The notes beneath the pieces are model-generated. The model had not been told where the DNA came from. It saw only the letters and a list, made by a program, of their open reading frames with translations, and searched no databases. Both the position numbers and the translations under genes were made by a program. From Methylococcaceae bacterium UBA6146 (GTDB lineage Bacteria > Pseudomonadota > Gammaproteobacteria > Methylococcales > Methylomonadaceae), in contig DIUY01000011.1 in assembly GCA_002422395.1 (NCBI GenBank), positions 186,001 through 250,000 of the forward strand: a stretch of DNA of 64,000 nucleotides, in the 5' to 3' direction. Positions 15,600-25,286 of this stretch are shown here, in pieces. Position 1 is the stretch's first letter. The number at the start of each line of letters is the position of its first letter.

Positions 15600-18500
15600 T
15601 TACAACAAAACCCGCTCAATGCCGCCAGTTGCCGCCTGTTTGATATAAGTTTTCATCCAGTTTTTGCCCAGCACATGGCGGGCAATTTCCACGACAATGT
15701 AATCCACTTCCAGTTGATCGACGTCATCTTTATAGCGCTGCAAGCCTTGCACACAAGAAGGGCAAGAGGTCAGCATCTTGATGGGGCCGTCGAAACCGTC
15801 GGCGCGTAGCAGGGCGGCGTCACTTTGCAGCTCGGCGGCCTTGCGATGGCGCACTTGGGTTGAAATGTCCGGCCTTGCCACCGCCAACGTGCCCGACTCA
15901 CCGCAGCAGCGCTCGGATTTGTTGACGGGTGAACCTATCAGCCCGTTGACGGTTTTCATGGCGTCTTGTTGTTTCATCGGGCTATGGCAAGGGTCATGGT
16001 ACAGATAACGCGCCCCGTTCACGCCGTCCAGTTTCACGCCTTTTTCCAACAGATATTCGTGGATGTCAATCATGCGGCAGCCAGGGAAAATCTTGTCAAA
16101 TTCGTAATCCAACAATTGGTCAAGACAAGTGCCGCAACTGACTACGACTGTCTTAATATCGAGATAATTCAAGGTGTTGGCGACACGATGGAAAAGCACG
16201 CGGTTGTCTGTGGTGATTTTCTGCGCTTTGTCGTATTGGCCTGCGGCGCGTTGCGGATAGCCGCAGCATAAGTAACCGGGCGGCAATACTGTCTGCACAC
16301 CAATTTCATACAGCATGGCCTGCGTGGCCAGACCGACTTGCGAGAACAACCGCTCGGAACCGCAGCCTGGAAAATAAAACACCGCTTCGGAATCGGCACG
16401 GGTTTTGTTGCGGTCGCGGATGATAGGCACAATCTGGTCGCTTTCGATGCCCAGTAGCGCCCGTGCCGTTTTGCTGGGCAATTTGTCCGGCATTTTTCGG
16501 TTGGTGAAGTGGATGACAAACTCGCGCATTTGTGGCTTGCCGGTGGAGGACGGCGGTTGCTTAAGCTGCGCCCGTCCCCAAGGCTTAAGAAAAATATTGC
16601 CTAGCCGTTGCGCTTTATAAGACCATTCAATGAGCAGTTTGCGCATGATTTTCACGCTACTTGGGCGGCCAGTGGACAAAAAGGCTATCGCCGCCATTTT
16701 TACGGGGTTAAAGCTTTGTTTGCCCATTTTGCGTAACAGGTTGCGCATGTTCATCGACACTTCGCCGAAGTCAATATCAACCGGACACGGGTTGAAGCAC
16801 TTATGGCAAACGGTGCAGTGGTCCGCCACGTCTTCAAATTCTTTCCAATGGGTGATGGAAATGCCGCGCCGGGTTTGTTCTTCGTATAAAAAGGCTTCAA
16901 CCAGCAAGGATGTCGCGAGGATTTTATTGCGCGGCGAATACAATAAATTGGCTTGCGGCACGTGCGTGGAACAGACGGGTTTACATTTGCCGCAGCGCAA
17001 GCAATCTTTCACCGAATCGGAAATGGCGCCGATATCGCTTTGCTGCATAATCAGCGACTCATAGCCCATCAGGCTGAACGATGTCGTGTAAGCCGCGCTC
17101 AGGTCGGCGCCCGGCATCAGTTTGCCCTTGTTGAAACGGCCTTCTGGGTCAACGCGCTGTTTATAATCATGGAAACTGGCGAGTTCTTCCGACGTCAAAA
17201 ACTCATATTTGGTGATGCCGATGCCATGCTCGCCGGAAATCACCCCGCCCAAATCGCGGGCCAGCACCATAATCCGCGCCACCGCCGCGTTGGCTTCCTG
17301 AAGCATTTCGTAATGGTCGGAATTGACCGGCAAATTGGTATGGACATTGCCATCGCCGGCGTGCATGTGGAGCGCGACAAACACGCGCCCACGCAAGATG
17401 TCTTTGTGCGCCGCCTCGATCCGTTTAATGATGGGGGCGGTTGTGTCGCCTTCAAAAATCTCTTTTAAGCGCGGCAACAGTTCCTGCTTCCAAGACACGC
17501 GCAAGGAGCGGTCTTGCAAACGGTGGAACAAGGTCGGCTGTCCGGTGCGGTTGGTGAGTTCAGTTACGGTGACGCCAAAACCGGCAAATGCCGCTTCGGC
17601 CTGCGGCAACGGTAAGTCCAAGTTGTCATATAGCCATTGCCAACGTTCCCGCACCGTATTGACGGCGGCTAATGCAAAATTGCGGCGGTTGCCGATCAAT
17701 TCGATTTTATCAACGTTATCTTCATACGCCCGTAGCGGCAAATCACCAGCCAATAACTGGCTTAGTGCGTCACACAGCCGCAATTTATTGCGCAACGACA
17801 ATTCGATATTGATGCGTTCGATGCCGTCGCAATAATCGCCCATGCGCGGCAACGGGATCACCACGTCTTCATTGATTTTAAAGGCGTTGGTGTGTTTGGC
17901 TATCGCGGCGGTGCGTGCGCGGTCCAACCAGAAAGTTTTGCGGGTTTCGGGGCTAACGGCGATAAAGCCTTCGGCATTGCGGGCATTGCACAAGCGCACA
18001 ACTTCGGACGCAGCCAATGCAACTTGTTTTTCATCATCACCGACGATGTCGCCAATCAGCACCATTTTCGGACGGCCATGCTGTTTGGCTTTGCTGGCAT
18101 AGCCCACGGCCTTGACATAGCGCTCGTCTAAATGCTCAAGACCCGCCAACATGACGCGCTCTGAGCCGTCTTTAGGCAGGGCGGCCAGATAATCGCGGAT
18201 TTCCAAAATGGCCGGCACCGCTTCACGGACTTGGCCGAAGAACTCAAGACAGAAAGTGCGGGTATGCGGCGGCATTTTGTGCAAAATCCACCGCGCTGAC
18301 GTGATGATGCCGTCACAGCCTTCTTTTTGGATGCCCGGCAAACCGCCAAGGAACTTGTCGGTCACGTCTTTGCCCAATTCGCCTTTGCGGAACGCAGAGC
18401 CTGGAATAATCAGTTGTTCTTCCGACAGTAACTGTTGGCGCTTAGTATCGAAACGTTTTAAGACAAAAGTGACCCGTTCCTGTTCATGGATTTTGCCCAA

Positions 18501-19511
18501 ATTATGGTTGTGGCGTTCAACATCCAGCCAGTTGCCGTCGGGCGTGACCATCCGCCAGGACGCTAAATTATCCAGCGCAGTCCCCCATAACACGGCTTTT
18601 TTGCCACCCGCGTTCATCGCCACGTTGCCGCCGATGCAAGACGCATCCGCCGATGTAGGGTCACAGGCAAACACCAGCCCCATTTTTTCGGCGGTTTCCA
18701 TAACACGCCGCGTGACTACGCCCGCCCCCGTATAAATGGTGGCGTAAGTTTGTCCGATGCCGGGCAAATTGGTTTCTGGATCAACAGCGCCTACTTCAAT
18801 CAGCTTTTCGGTGTTGATGACTGCCGAATATGGGGTTAGCGGCACCGCGCCGCCGGTGTAGCCGGTGCCGCCGCCGCGCGGGATGATGGTTAGGCCCAGC
18901 TTGATGCAGTCACGCACCAGATGGCCGACTTCATCTTCAGTGCCCGGGTACAACACCACAAACGGATATTCGACCCGCCAATCGGTGGCGTCGGTGACAT
19001 GGGACACGCGGGCAAAACCATCGAAACAGATGTTGTCTTTGCGGGTATGTTTGGCCAATAAGGCCAGCGCTTTCCGGCGCATATCGCGGGTTCGGTCGAA
19101 ATGGGCCTCAAAGGCATCCACGGCCAGCTGCGCGGCTTCGATCAACAGGCCGACCCGCCTGGTCCGGCTGGCATTTTCGCCGTCATGTTCGGAATGGCGT
19201 TTCTCCATCTGCCGAAGACGATGGCGTAACGCGTCCAGCAAGGCCTTGCGGCGCTTGCGGTTATCCAGCAAATCATCCTCAAGGTAAGGATTGCGCTGGA
19301 CTGCCCAAATATCGCCGAGGACTTCAAACAGCATCCGTGCGGAACGTCCGGTCACCCGTTCGCCGCGCAGTGATTCTAGAATCTGCCAGCTATCTTCACC
19401 CAGCAAACGGATGACTATTTCGCGGTCAGAAAAAGACGTGTAGTTATAAGGGATTTCCCGTAGCCGTGTCGGCGACGGGTCGGAAAGCAAGGCGGGGAAT
19501 TTTGAATTCAC
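15600..19511 (-). CDS. FAD-linked oxidase / Fe-S fused dehydrogenase (DUF3683 type)
   Basis: 1303-aa fusion enzyme starting at GTG. The N-terminus is DUF3683-like (TRLREIPYNYTSFSDREIVIRLLG). An FAD-binding PCMH domain (about 185-340: VVLYPGTEDEVGHLV, IPRGGGTGYTGGAVPL) and an FAD-oxidase C domain (about 560-790, ending GEHGIGITKYEFL) follow. Two 4Fe-4S motifs (CLRCGKCKPVCS and CTVCHKCFNPCP) and two GlcF-like CCG regions (YLCCGYPQRA; DPCHSPMKQ and CCGESGT) complete it. This joins GlcD and GlcF functions in one chain, so it likely oxidises a D-2-hydroxyacid such as D-lactate or 2-hydroxyglutarate. Substrate is not predictable. It converges on the nif operon but is probably independent of it. Confidence 0.9.
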   Translation of the reverse strand: MNSKFPALLSDPSPTRLREIPYNYTSFSDREIVIRLLGEDSWQILESLRGERVTGRSARMLFEVLGDIWAVQRNPYLEDDLLDNRKRRKALLDALRHRLRQMEKRHSEHDGENASRTRRVGLLIEAAQLAVDAFEAHFDRTRDMRRKALALLAKHTRKDNICFDGFARVSHVTDATDWRVEYPFVVLYPGTEDEVGHLVRDCIKLGLTIIPRGGGTGYTGGAVPLTPYSAVINTEKLIEVGAVDPETNLPGIGQTYATIYTGAGVVTRRVMETAEKMGLVFACDPTSADASCIGGNVAMNAGGKKAVLWGTALDNLASWRMVTPDGNWLDVERHNHNLGKIHEQERVTFVLKRFDTKRQQLLSEEQLIIPGSAFRKGELGKDVTDKFLGGLPGIQKEGCDGIITSARWILHKMPPHTRTFCLEFFGQVREAVPAILEIRDYLAALPKDGSERVMLAGLEHLDERYVKAVGYASKAKQHGRPKMVLIGDIVGDDEKQVALAASEVVRLCNARNAEGFIAVSPETRKTFWLDRARTAAIAKHTNAFKINEDVVIPLPRMGDYCDGIERINIELSLRNKLRLCDALSQLLAGDLPLRAYEDNVDKIELIGNRRNFALAAVNTVRERWQWLYDNLDLPLPQAEAAFAGFGVTVTELTNRTGQPTLFHRLQDRSLRVSWKQELLPRLKEIFEGDTTAPIIKRIEAAHKDILRGRVFVALHMHAGDGNVHTNLPVNSDHYEMLQEANAAVARIMVLARDLGGVISGEHGIGITKYEFLTSEELASFHDYKQRVDPEGRFNKGKLMPGADLSAAYTTSFSLMGYESLIMQQSDIGAISDSVKDCLRCGKCKPVCSTHVPQANLLYSPRNKILATSLLVEAFLYEEQTRRGISITHWKEFEDVADHCTVCHKCFNPCPVDIDFGEVSMNMRNLLRKMGKQSFNPVKMAAIAFLSTGRPSSVKIMRKLLIEWSYKAQRLGNIFLKPWGRAQLKQPPSSTGKPQMREFVIHFTNRKMPDKLPSKTARALLGIESDQIVPIIRDRNKTRADSEAVFYFPGCGSERLFSQVGLATQAMLYEIGVQTVLPPGYLCCGYPQRAAGQYDKAQKITTDNRVLFHRVANTLNYLDIKTVVVSCGTCLDQLLDYEFDKIFPGCRMIDIHEYLLEKGVKLDGVNGARYLYHDPCHSPMKQQDAMKTVNGLIGSPVNKSERCCGESGTLAVARPDISTQVRHRKAAELQSDAALLRADGFDGPIKMLTSCPSCVQGLQRYKDDVDQLEVDYIVVEIARHVLGKNWMKTYIKQAATGGIERVLL

Positions 19512-19622
19512 TAAATATTTTTTGTGTTGGCGTGGTTGATTATGGATATTGTAACACCCGCAGATGGGGCAGAAATATCGAAAATAACCTGGCCGCCATT
19601 AAACTGGGCTGTAAAGCCGTTT

Positions 19623-20366
19623 TCACTGCTTCATCAACAGATGTTTAAAGCTAGGCAGCCAGTCGGCAAAACTGGCGAAGTAGTTGTAGGCACAAACTGT
19701 TTGTAGGGGTTTGCCGTTGATGATTTCATATAGCCGCCATGCCTGTTTCCGGGTTTCCTGTGTCGGCCCATAAGGGTTGAAATGCATTCCTTCAGGGGTG
19801 AGAAACACGTAATCACAGATAAACAGCACGTCTTGGTAGATATAAAAGGTGAATCCGGGCGTGTGCCCGCCAATGTGATAGGCTTCTATGCCGTGGCAGG
19901 TGAAATCGCCGGTAAACCGATAATCAATATCGAATGTGGCCGCCAATTTATGCTTGGCGTCCTTTTCGTGCAACCAAACTTCGGCGTTCCATTTTTGCCG
20001 GTATTGGTTGGATGCGCCCATGAAATGATGGTGGGTGAATAAAATGACGTTAACTTGTGCTACGTTACGGTTGAACGCGGAAGGCGAATCAATCCAAACT
20101 ACGCTTTCACCGGTTTCAATCCGATAAGCGGCATGTTCATAACCGAGTTTGGGTACGGAAAGCAATTGGCTGACAGCATCACTGACGGCGTAAGTGGAGA
20201 CGCGAAATTGCCTTTCGGTTTCATCCCAAGTCATGAATTTGTCATGCGTGGCACCACAAAACGGGCAAACATCCGGCATTTCCCCGATCATGTTGTAACC
20301 ACACTGGCGGCAAACCCATTGCGGCAAGCCGTTAAAAAGTGTTTCTGCAGGGGGCATGTCCATCAT
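19623..20366 (-). CDS. Rubredoxin-like / metallo-beta-lactamase-fold protein
   Basis: 247-aa protein. An N-terminal rubredoxin-like zinc/iron knuckle (WVCRQCGYNMIG...CPFCGATHDKF, ~18-45) precedes an MBL-fold domain with ILFTHHHFMGASNQY, GGHTPGFTFYI and ICDYVFLTP. The usual HxHxDH motif reads HHHFMGA, so the first metal site is altered while the GGHTPG histidine is kept. Related rubredoxin-MBL proteins are probable oxidoreductases acting on reactive species or electron transfer. The changed active site means hydrolase activity should not be assumed. It is encoded 111 bp downstream of the dehydrogenase start, on the same strand. Confidence 0.75.
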   Translation of the reverse strand: MMDMPPAETLFNGLPQWVCRQCGYNMIGEMPDVCPFCGATHDKFMTWDETERQFRVSTYAVSDAVSQLLSVPKLGYEHAAYRIETGESVVWIDSPSAFNRNVAQVNVILFTHHHFMGASNQYRQKWNAEVWLHEKDAKHKLAATFDIDYRFTGDFTCHGIEAYHIGGHTPGFTFYIYQDVLFICDYVFLTPEGMHFNPYGPTQETRKQAWRLYEIINGKPLQTVCAYNYFASFADWLPSFKHLLMKQ

Positions 20367-20512
20367 CTGGTCCTATGAGGAGGGGCCACGGGGGTATGGC
20401 TGTTTCAGGATTGCCACGGGGCGGAGGCAAATCGGGCAGCCGTGTGACACCCGCATCCCCTTTGGCAATCTGGTGGCTAGCTGTTGTTTGGGTAAAAAAA
20501 ATAGGCCTGGCA

Positions 20513-21058
20513 TTATTCAAAAAGGCATCCGCTCAGGTCAGGAAAATTCTTCCGCTTTGCTTTGTAATCGTTGTCAGCAATGTCATAAAAGGATTCACCA
20601 TTCTCTTTTAGCCGCGAAAAATGGTGGTCGTGGAGCATGCGAAATGCCCTATCAAAATCCGCATTGATGAACCCCCGGGCCAAATGGAAACATAGACAAT
20701 AAAGCTCAGAATAGTTATCACTGCCGCCTTTGGCGCATTGGTTGGTTTTATCGCTGATAATTTTCATGATGGACAACACGGAACCATCGTGCCGCCAATA
20801 AACCGGCTCGTCGGTGATATCCGCGCCCTGTTTTGCGATAGCTGCCGCCGCAGTATAAGCGAGACCCACCAATCCCCCCAATATGTCGGTGATTTCAGTC
20901 ACCTTAAGGGCATACAGCACCCTACTTCCCGCCTCCATAAGCAATGCCTGATATATGACAATATCCATGTCTGACAACGGTGTGTCCGCTCCCTGTTCGG
21001 CCTGAGGGTATGACATCGCCATATGCAGCGCCCTTACTAATTTTAGATGTTCATTCAT
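20513..21058 (-). CDS. MazG/PRA-PH-like nucleotide pyrophosphohydrolase family protein
   Basis: 181-aa protein matching the phosphoribosyl-ATP pyrophosphohydrolase-like all-helical fold: it begins MNEHLKLVRALHMAMSYPQ, has a helical body and ends YKAKRKNFPDLSGCLFE, a tail common in this family (PDLS/ECL). The family hydrolyses nucleoside triphosphates; typical acidic metal-binding residues (Exx[ED]) are not clear here, so activity is uncertain. AGGAGG lies upstream of the ATG. It is followed on the same strand by the MBL-fold gene with a gap of about 150 bp, and preceded by a 600-bp non-coding region. Confidence 0.65.
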   Translation of the reverse strand: MNEHLKLVRALHMAMSYPQAEQGADTPLSDMDIVIYQALLMEAGSRVLYALKVTEITDILGGLVGLAYTAAAAIAKQGADITDEPVYWRHDGSVLSIMKIISDKTNQCAKGGSDNYSELYCLCFHLARGFINADFDRAFRMLHDHHFSRLKENGESFYDIADNDYKAKRKNFPDLSGCLFE

Positions 21059-21665
21059 AGCACATTCCTCCTCCGATAGCAGTTAATCGAAAAGCCAACA
21101 AAACACGGGGCAAGTCGCACCTTGTTTTATTGGTATTCACAGGGTATTTCCGGCAGTTTACCTATGCCCCAAAAAAAAGACTGCTCAAATAAGTGGTTAG
21201 TTCATCCGAACCGTTGGCAGATGCCAATAGTTCGGATGCCTTTTTTGCAGCCAAGAAACGATAGGGGCAAGGTGGCGGGTAAAAACGGTCAGGACATAAT
21301 TCGTGTGGCGTGGGCAACACGATGAACAAAAAGGCTCAACTGGCTTTTTATCGCCCATAAGTTAAGTGGCTATAAAATCAAAAAATAATGTGGTGTTTTT
21401 GCGGGGCTAAGTGATTATGAATAAGTTTTTCGGTACAAAACGACTGCGCGTCCTTTACCCACTAGGGCGCAAGTAAGGACGGGCAATCGTAGCCCTAAGA
21501 CTTTAGACTATGCATTATGGGCTTACGGCAGCCACCCGTTCATGATTCGATAGGCTTGGCACGAACGGGTGGGCGCATTCAGGAATATTATTTTTAGCGA
21601 AATCCTAATTTACCAGCGCTTGCCTTAGACTTTAGGCGCGGCTTTGCCCCGTATAAAGCACCCTG
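21059..21665. other. Non-coding region with inverted repeats and terminator-like hairpin
   Basis: Roughly 600 bp without a credible gene. It holds a strong plus-strand hairpin followed by T6 (21203-21246). A palindrome-like segment near 21448-21480 reads CGTCCTTTACCC then GGGCGCAAGTAAGGACG. A 10-bp inverted repeat with arms CCACCCGTTC/GAACGGGTGG lies at 21532-21572. AGACTTTAG occurs twice (near 21500 and 21627). A motif like CGTCCTTACTTGTGCC recurs near 56586. This looks like repeat debris plus a possible small RNA gene. Confidence 0.5.
21203..21246 (+). terminator. Intrinsic terminator without an upstream gene
   Basis: Outer stem CATCCGAAC/GTTCGGATG and inner stem TTGGC/GCCAA, followed by CC and six Ts. 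It points in the plus direction, while the nearest genes on both sides are on the minus strand, so it may end a short non-coding RNA that starts somewhere in 21060-21200. No convincing -35/-10 pair was seen. Confidence 0.6.
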
Positions 21666-22427
21666 TTACGGATCGGTTGCCAACGAGCTGGCAATGCCTT
21701 GATTTTTTGCTATTTCTTTGCACAAATTGATAAACAGGTAGTCATCTTTATACCAGCACCGCAAGTTTTCAATAGCGACGGTATTAAGTGTTTTATCAAG
21801 GTTTGGAGGATTCCTATGCGCTTCGACATCGTTATCGGGCAATTGGACGCTATCGGTGACACCTAATTTTTCTTTAAGTATTTCAAAGTCTTTATTTAGG
21901 TGCTCTTGGCGGCCGATAAAAAAAACATCAGCCTGTCGGCGCCTTAAATAAGCCTCATTGTCAAACCAACGCCAATACGAGTGTTTAACGTGCCGGATGC
22001 TTTCCATTGCCTTTTCAGCGTTAATTTTTTGTTCCTTATTATCCGAAGAGAGAGCCAGCGCCAGCTGTTTGGGGGTATGGAAGCATTCAAATGCGGCCTT
22101 TTCGGCTTCGCTCCAAGGGGAGGTGTATTTAGGTCGTCCTTGACGCAATCGGCTATAAAAGCCGCTGATAAAGCGGCTAATCGGGTCGCGTAAAAAAAAT
22201 ACAACCTTTTCGCCCTCAGGCACATCCTTCAGGTTGATCTGGTGGGGGCGGTAACGGAAAGTGTATCGGCTATTGGTTGAACTTTGTTTTAATGCCAGTT
22301 TGATAGCCGAGCCACCGGTTTTTCCAATATGGAGAAAATGAACTAATTGTTTGTTTTGCATTGTATGCTTAACCTGCTTCATTTTGGCTAGACACGGGAT
22401 AACGCGCTCCAGCAGCGCATCCTGCAT
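21666..22427 (-). CDS. Sulfotransferase family protein
   Basis: 253-aa P-loop sulfotransferase-like protein. The PAPS 5'-phosphosulfate-binding loop is VHFLHIGKTGGSA near residues 28-40, and the 3'-phosphate-binding block is VVFFLRDPISRFISGFYSR at ~74-92. The enzyme would move sulfate from PAPS to a sugar or lipid. Neither candidate start has a clear ribosome site; ATG 22361 (MQNKQLVHFLHIGK) would fit the family better than 22427. A second, unrelated-looking sulfotransferase lies at 46027-46980, suggesting sulfated surface glycans. No glycosyltransferase is adjacent to this copy. Confidence 0.8.
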   Translation of the reverse strand: MQDALLERVIPCLAKMKQVKHTMQNKQLVHFLHIGKTGGSAIKLALKQSSTNSRYTFRYRPHQINLKDVPEGEKVVFFLRDPISRFISGFYSRLRQGRPKYTSPWSEAEKAAFECFHTPKQLALALSSDNKEQKINAEKAMESIRHVKHSYWRWFDNEAYLRRRQADVFFIGRQEHLNKDFEILKEKLGVTDSVQLPDNDVEAHRNPPNLDKTLNTVAIENLRCWYKDDYLFINLCKEIAKNQGIASSLATDP

Positions 22428-22598
22428 GTTTAGTCGATTTGTTGAAGGCGGATTAGCGTGCGCATTTTGTCAATGCGCTAAGCTCCCAGGTTTAAAACCG
22501 CTGACGTTAAGCTATCTTCACTTTGCCTGCGGTTTTAGTCCGCCGTTTTTTCAGTTTACCTGTTATGTCAGGTGATTTGTCAGATATTTTGAAAAATA

Positions 22599-23081
22599 TC
22601 AAAAGGGGATGTCATCATCAAAATCATCATATGCGGGCGGTGCGGGCGGCATGGCTGCCTGGCTATTTGCTGGGGGTGAATAGGGTGGTTTGGCGGATGA
22701 CGATTGTTTGCTTGGGGCAGGCTGTTCGCTATGGAAATCGCCGGTGCCGCCGCTACGGCTACCGAGCATATGCAATTCATCGGCGATAATTTCAGTCGTG
22801 TAGCGGTCTTGGCCATCCTGCCCCTGCCATTTGCGGGTTTGAAGCCGCCCTTCAACATAGACTTGGCTGCCTTTTTTGAGGTATTCGCCCGCTATTTCCG
22901 CCAAGCGGTTAAAAAAGATCACCCGATGCCATTCAGTTGCATCACGTCTTTCACCGGTTTGTTTGTCTTTCCAGCGGCGCGTAGTTGCCAAGCTAATATT
23001 GGTCACCGCGCCGCCTGACGGCATATATCTGACTTCAGGGTCTGCCCCCAGATTGCCTATTAGGATTACTTTATTAAGCAT
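22599..23081 (-). CDS. ssb: Single-stranded DNA-binding protein
   Basis: 160-aa Ssb. The OB-fold domain starts MLNKVILIGNLGADPEVRYM and contains the typical WHRVIFFNRLAEIAGEYLKKG and YVEGRLQTRKWQ segments. A Pro/Ser/Ala-rich linker leads to the acidic C-terminal tip DDFDDDIPF that recruits repair and replication proteins. It acts at replication forks and in recombination. It is alone on the minus strand, not next to uvrA as in enterics. Confidence 0.97.
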   Translation of the reverse strand: MLNKVILIGNLGADPEVRYMPSGGAVTNISLATTRRWKDKQTGERRDATEWHRVIFFNRLAEIAGEYLKKGSQVYVEGRLQTRKWQGQDGQDRYTTEIIADELHMLGSRSGGTGDFHSEQPAPSKQSSSAKPPYSPPANSQAAMPPAPPAYDDFDDDIPF

Positions 23082-23207
23082 GTTGCTCCCTTTGTGTTGC
23101 TTTAGTCTCTATCATATTAGAGTCTTGATAAAAGTGTTTTTACCGCTGTCTAATTAATAGACATAAGTAATATTTTTAGATAAAACGGTTTGTTTGCATC
23201 ATGTGCA

Positions 23208-25286
23208 TTAAGCGTCCCCCGCCCTGACATCGAACTCGATTTTCCAGCGGCTATTGTCTTTTTGCGACACCGCGTTAAGTTCCAACGTGCCCACTTCGGT
23301 CACGGCAGCGCATAAATGCACCGGCACAACCTCGCCTGGCCTACGGTTTTCTTCTGGCAAGGTGATTTCGATTTCTTCCAGTTCAGACAGTTCTTCAGCG
23401 GTCCAGTAATCCAGGCGCGTCCCCACTTTATCTTCGCGGCGGCTGTTGGAGGCAAAAAAGCGGAAACGCACTGGTTCGCCGATCACTAGGCCGAACTCAT
23501 CATCAGGCAGTTCTTCTTGAGTGCCCTCTTCCATGCCGAACGGGGCAATACATAAGGCTTCTATTTCCGGCGCCATACCGGGCACCGCAGGCATGGCGCT
23601 TTCAATGCCCACGTAATACGAGGCCGCCGTGCCGCCTTTAATGCGCACACCTTTGCCTTTGCGGACAAAACCATAATAAGCCGCGCCTCTTGCCACGGCC
23701 AGATCAAGGTCGGCGCCAGCCAATAATCGGGCTTCGGGCGCTTGTTCGGCGACCAGCCAAGAATTTAGCACATCCATCAGGCGCTCAGCGAGCGCTTCGG
23801 CTTTCAACACGCCGCCATTCAACAACACGGCGGTAGGATGCAGAAAAGTGGCGTGTTCAGGCAAGTTAACATCGCTCAGGTCATTGGTCGCGTGTTGCTG
23901 TTTGGACAAGAATGCAGCCAGATGGCGGGTGATGCCGGCATCTTGGGCATAAGGCAGGCCGGCTGTCCGTAAGCCGGTGCGGGTGCGGCTCACAGGGCGG
24001 TCGCTGACGGCCACTTTAGGCAAAAAGCCTTCGACCAGAACCCGATTGACTTCTTCGCGTGTCAATTCAGTGCGCAACGTGCCGCTGATTAACGATGAGC
24101 CACGGTTGGCAACCACCAGCGGCATTGTCTCGATGTCTTGGTGGGTAAAGATTTTTTCTTTGGCATCGCGGCAGCTGTGGGTTAAGGCCTGGACTTGCCA
24201 AGGCTCCAGACGTCTGCCTTCTTTTTCCAGTTTGGCTTTGACCGTGTAGGCTAAAGCCAAGTCCATATTGTCACCCCCCAGCAGGATATGGTCGCCGACG
24301 GCAACACGGGTCAGTTCCAAATTACCGTTTTGTTGGGTCACCGCGATTAATGATAAGTCGGTGGTGCCGCCGCCTATATCAACGACCAGAATGACATCGC
24401 CGCAAGTCGCCTGCTTACGCCAGTCGCCAGCACTTTTTTCTATCCAACTGTAAACGGCGGCTTGCGGCTCTTCAAGCAAGATGGCCTGGGTAAGGCCGAC
24501 CGCGCGGGCGGCCTCAACGGTCAGTTCACGGGCGGCAGGGTCGAATGAGGCCGGTACGGTAATGACTAAATCCTGTTCGGCCAGCGGCGCATCGGGATGC
24601 TGGTTTTGCCATGCGTCGGACAGGTGTTGCAAATAGGCGACACTGGCTTGAAAGGGGGACACGCGTTCGATTTCTTCAGGGGCATCAGCCGGTAATATCG
24701 GTGCCTTACAATCAACACCGGCATGGCATAACCAGCTTTTAGCGCTGGCAACCAAACGGATGGGCGTTTTGCTGCCCAAGTTACGGGCAATTTCCCCCAC
24801 TAGAAATTCCGGTTTGGGCGTCCACGGTAATGCGGTGGAGCCTTCGGCAAGCTCGGCTTCATGTGGCTGGTATAAAAACGATGGCAATTGATAGCTGTTT
24901 TCAACGCTGCCCGGTCCGGTCAATTGCGGGATAGGCATGACTTGCTGGACAAAATCAATGTCGTCGTCGGCGCTGATGTCGGCGTAGGATAAAACGCAGT
25001 GCGTGGTGCCTAAGTCAATGCCCACAGAAAACCGTTTTGGGCCGGATGTGCTTGCCGCTGGAGTGGCGTCATCGGTTTCGCTGGCAACATCGGGCGTTGG
25101 CACAGCGGATTGCTCAACTTGCGCGTATTCAGGTTGTTGGTTTGCGGGTATGGCATTTTCCGGAGCAGACGTGGTTTCAGCTACCTTATCTGAAGGGTCA
25201 CTGGATGCGGTTGTTTTTGGGCCGTGGTCTTGCTTAGGTTCTTGTTTGTTTTCTTGTATTTTTTTTATATGGTCGAACAAGCTCAT
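23208..25286 (-). CDS. Hsp70-family protein paired with DUF2760 protein
   Basis: 692-aa DnaK-like ATPase. A low-complexity N-terminal extension (~1-85, rich in Glu, Pro, Ser, Thr) precedes the actin-fold domain: phosphate loop 1 GIDLGTTHCVLSYA at ~89-102, the VITVPASFDPAARE segment, and phosphate 2 ILVVDIGGGTTDLSL. The C-terminal part is divergent from DnaK substrate-binding domains. This is the Hsp70-like class encoded beside DUF2760 proteins in many proteobacteria; substrates are unknown, and DnaJ/GrpE genes are absent here. The start overlaps the DUF2760 stop by 4 bases, so the two are coupled. Confidence 0.88.
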   Translation of the reverse strand: MSLFDHIKKIQENKQEPKQDHGPKTTASSDPSDKVAETTSAPENAIPANQQPEYAQVEQSAVPTPDVASETDDATPAASTSGPKRFSVGIDLGTTHCVLSYADISADDDIDFVQQVMPIPQLTGPGSVENSYQLPSFLYQPHEAELAEGSTALPWTPKPEFLVGEIARNLGSKTPIRLVASAKSWLCHAGVDCKAPILPADAPEEIERVSPFQASVAYLQHLSDAWQNQHPDAPLAEQDLVITVPASFDPAARELTVEAARAVGLTQAILLEEPQAAVYSWIEKSAGDWRKQATCGDVILVVDIGGGTTDLSLIAVTQQNGNLELTRVAVGDHILLGGDNMDLALAYTVKAKLEKEGRRLEPWQVQALTHSCRDAKEKIFTHQDIETMPLVVANRGSSLISGTLRTELTREEVNRVLVEGFLPKVAVSDRPVSRTRTGLRTAGLPYAQDAGITRHLAAFLSKQQHATNDLSDVNLPEHATFLHPTAVLLNGGVLKAEALAERLMDVLNSWLVAEQAPEARLLAGADLDLAVARGAAYYGFVRKGKGVRIKGGTAASYYVGIESAMPAVPGMAPEIEALCIAPFGMEEGTQEELPDDEFGLVIGEPVRFRFFASNSRREDKVGTRLDYWTAEELSELEEIEITLPEENRRPGEVVPVHLCAAVTEVGTLELNAVSQKDNSRWKIEFDVRAGDA

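Noticed and set aside
2877..19511. GlcF (2877-4151) and the large FAD/Fe-S protein (15600-19511) as subunits of one glycolate oxidase
   Set aside because: The large protein already contains both flavin and GlcF-like parts and lies beyond the nif operon on a different transcript, so it does not need the separate GlcF.
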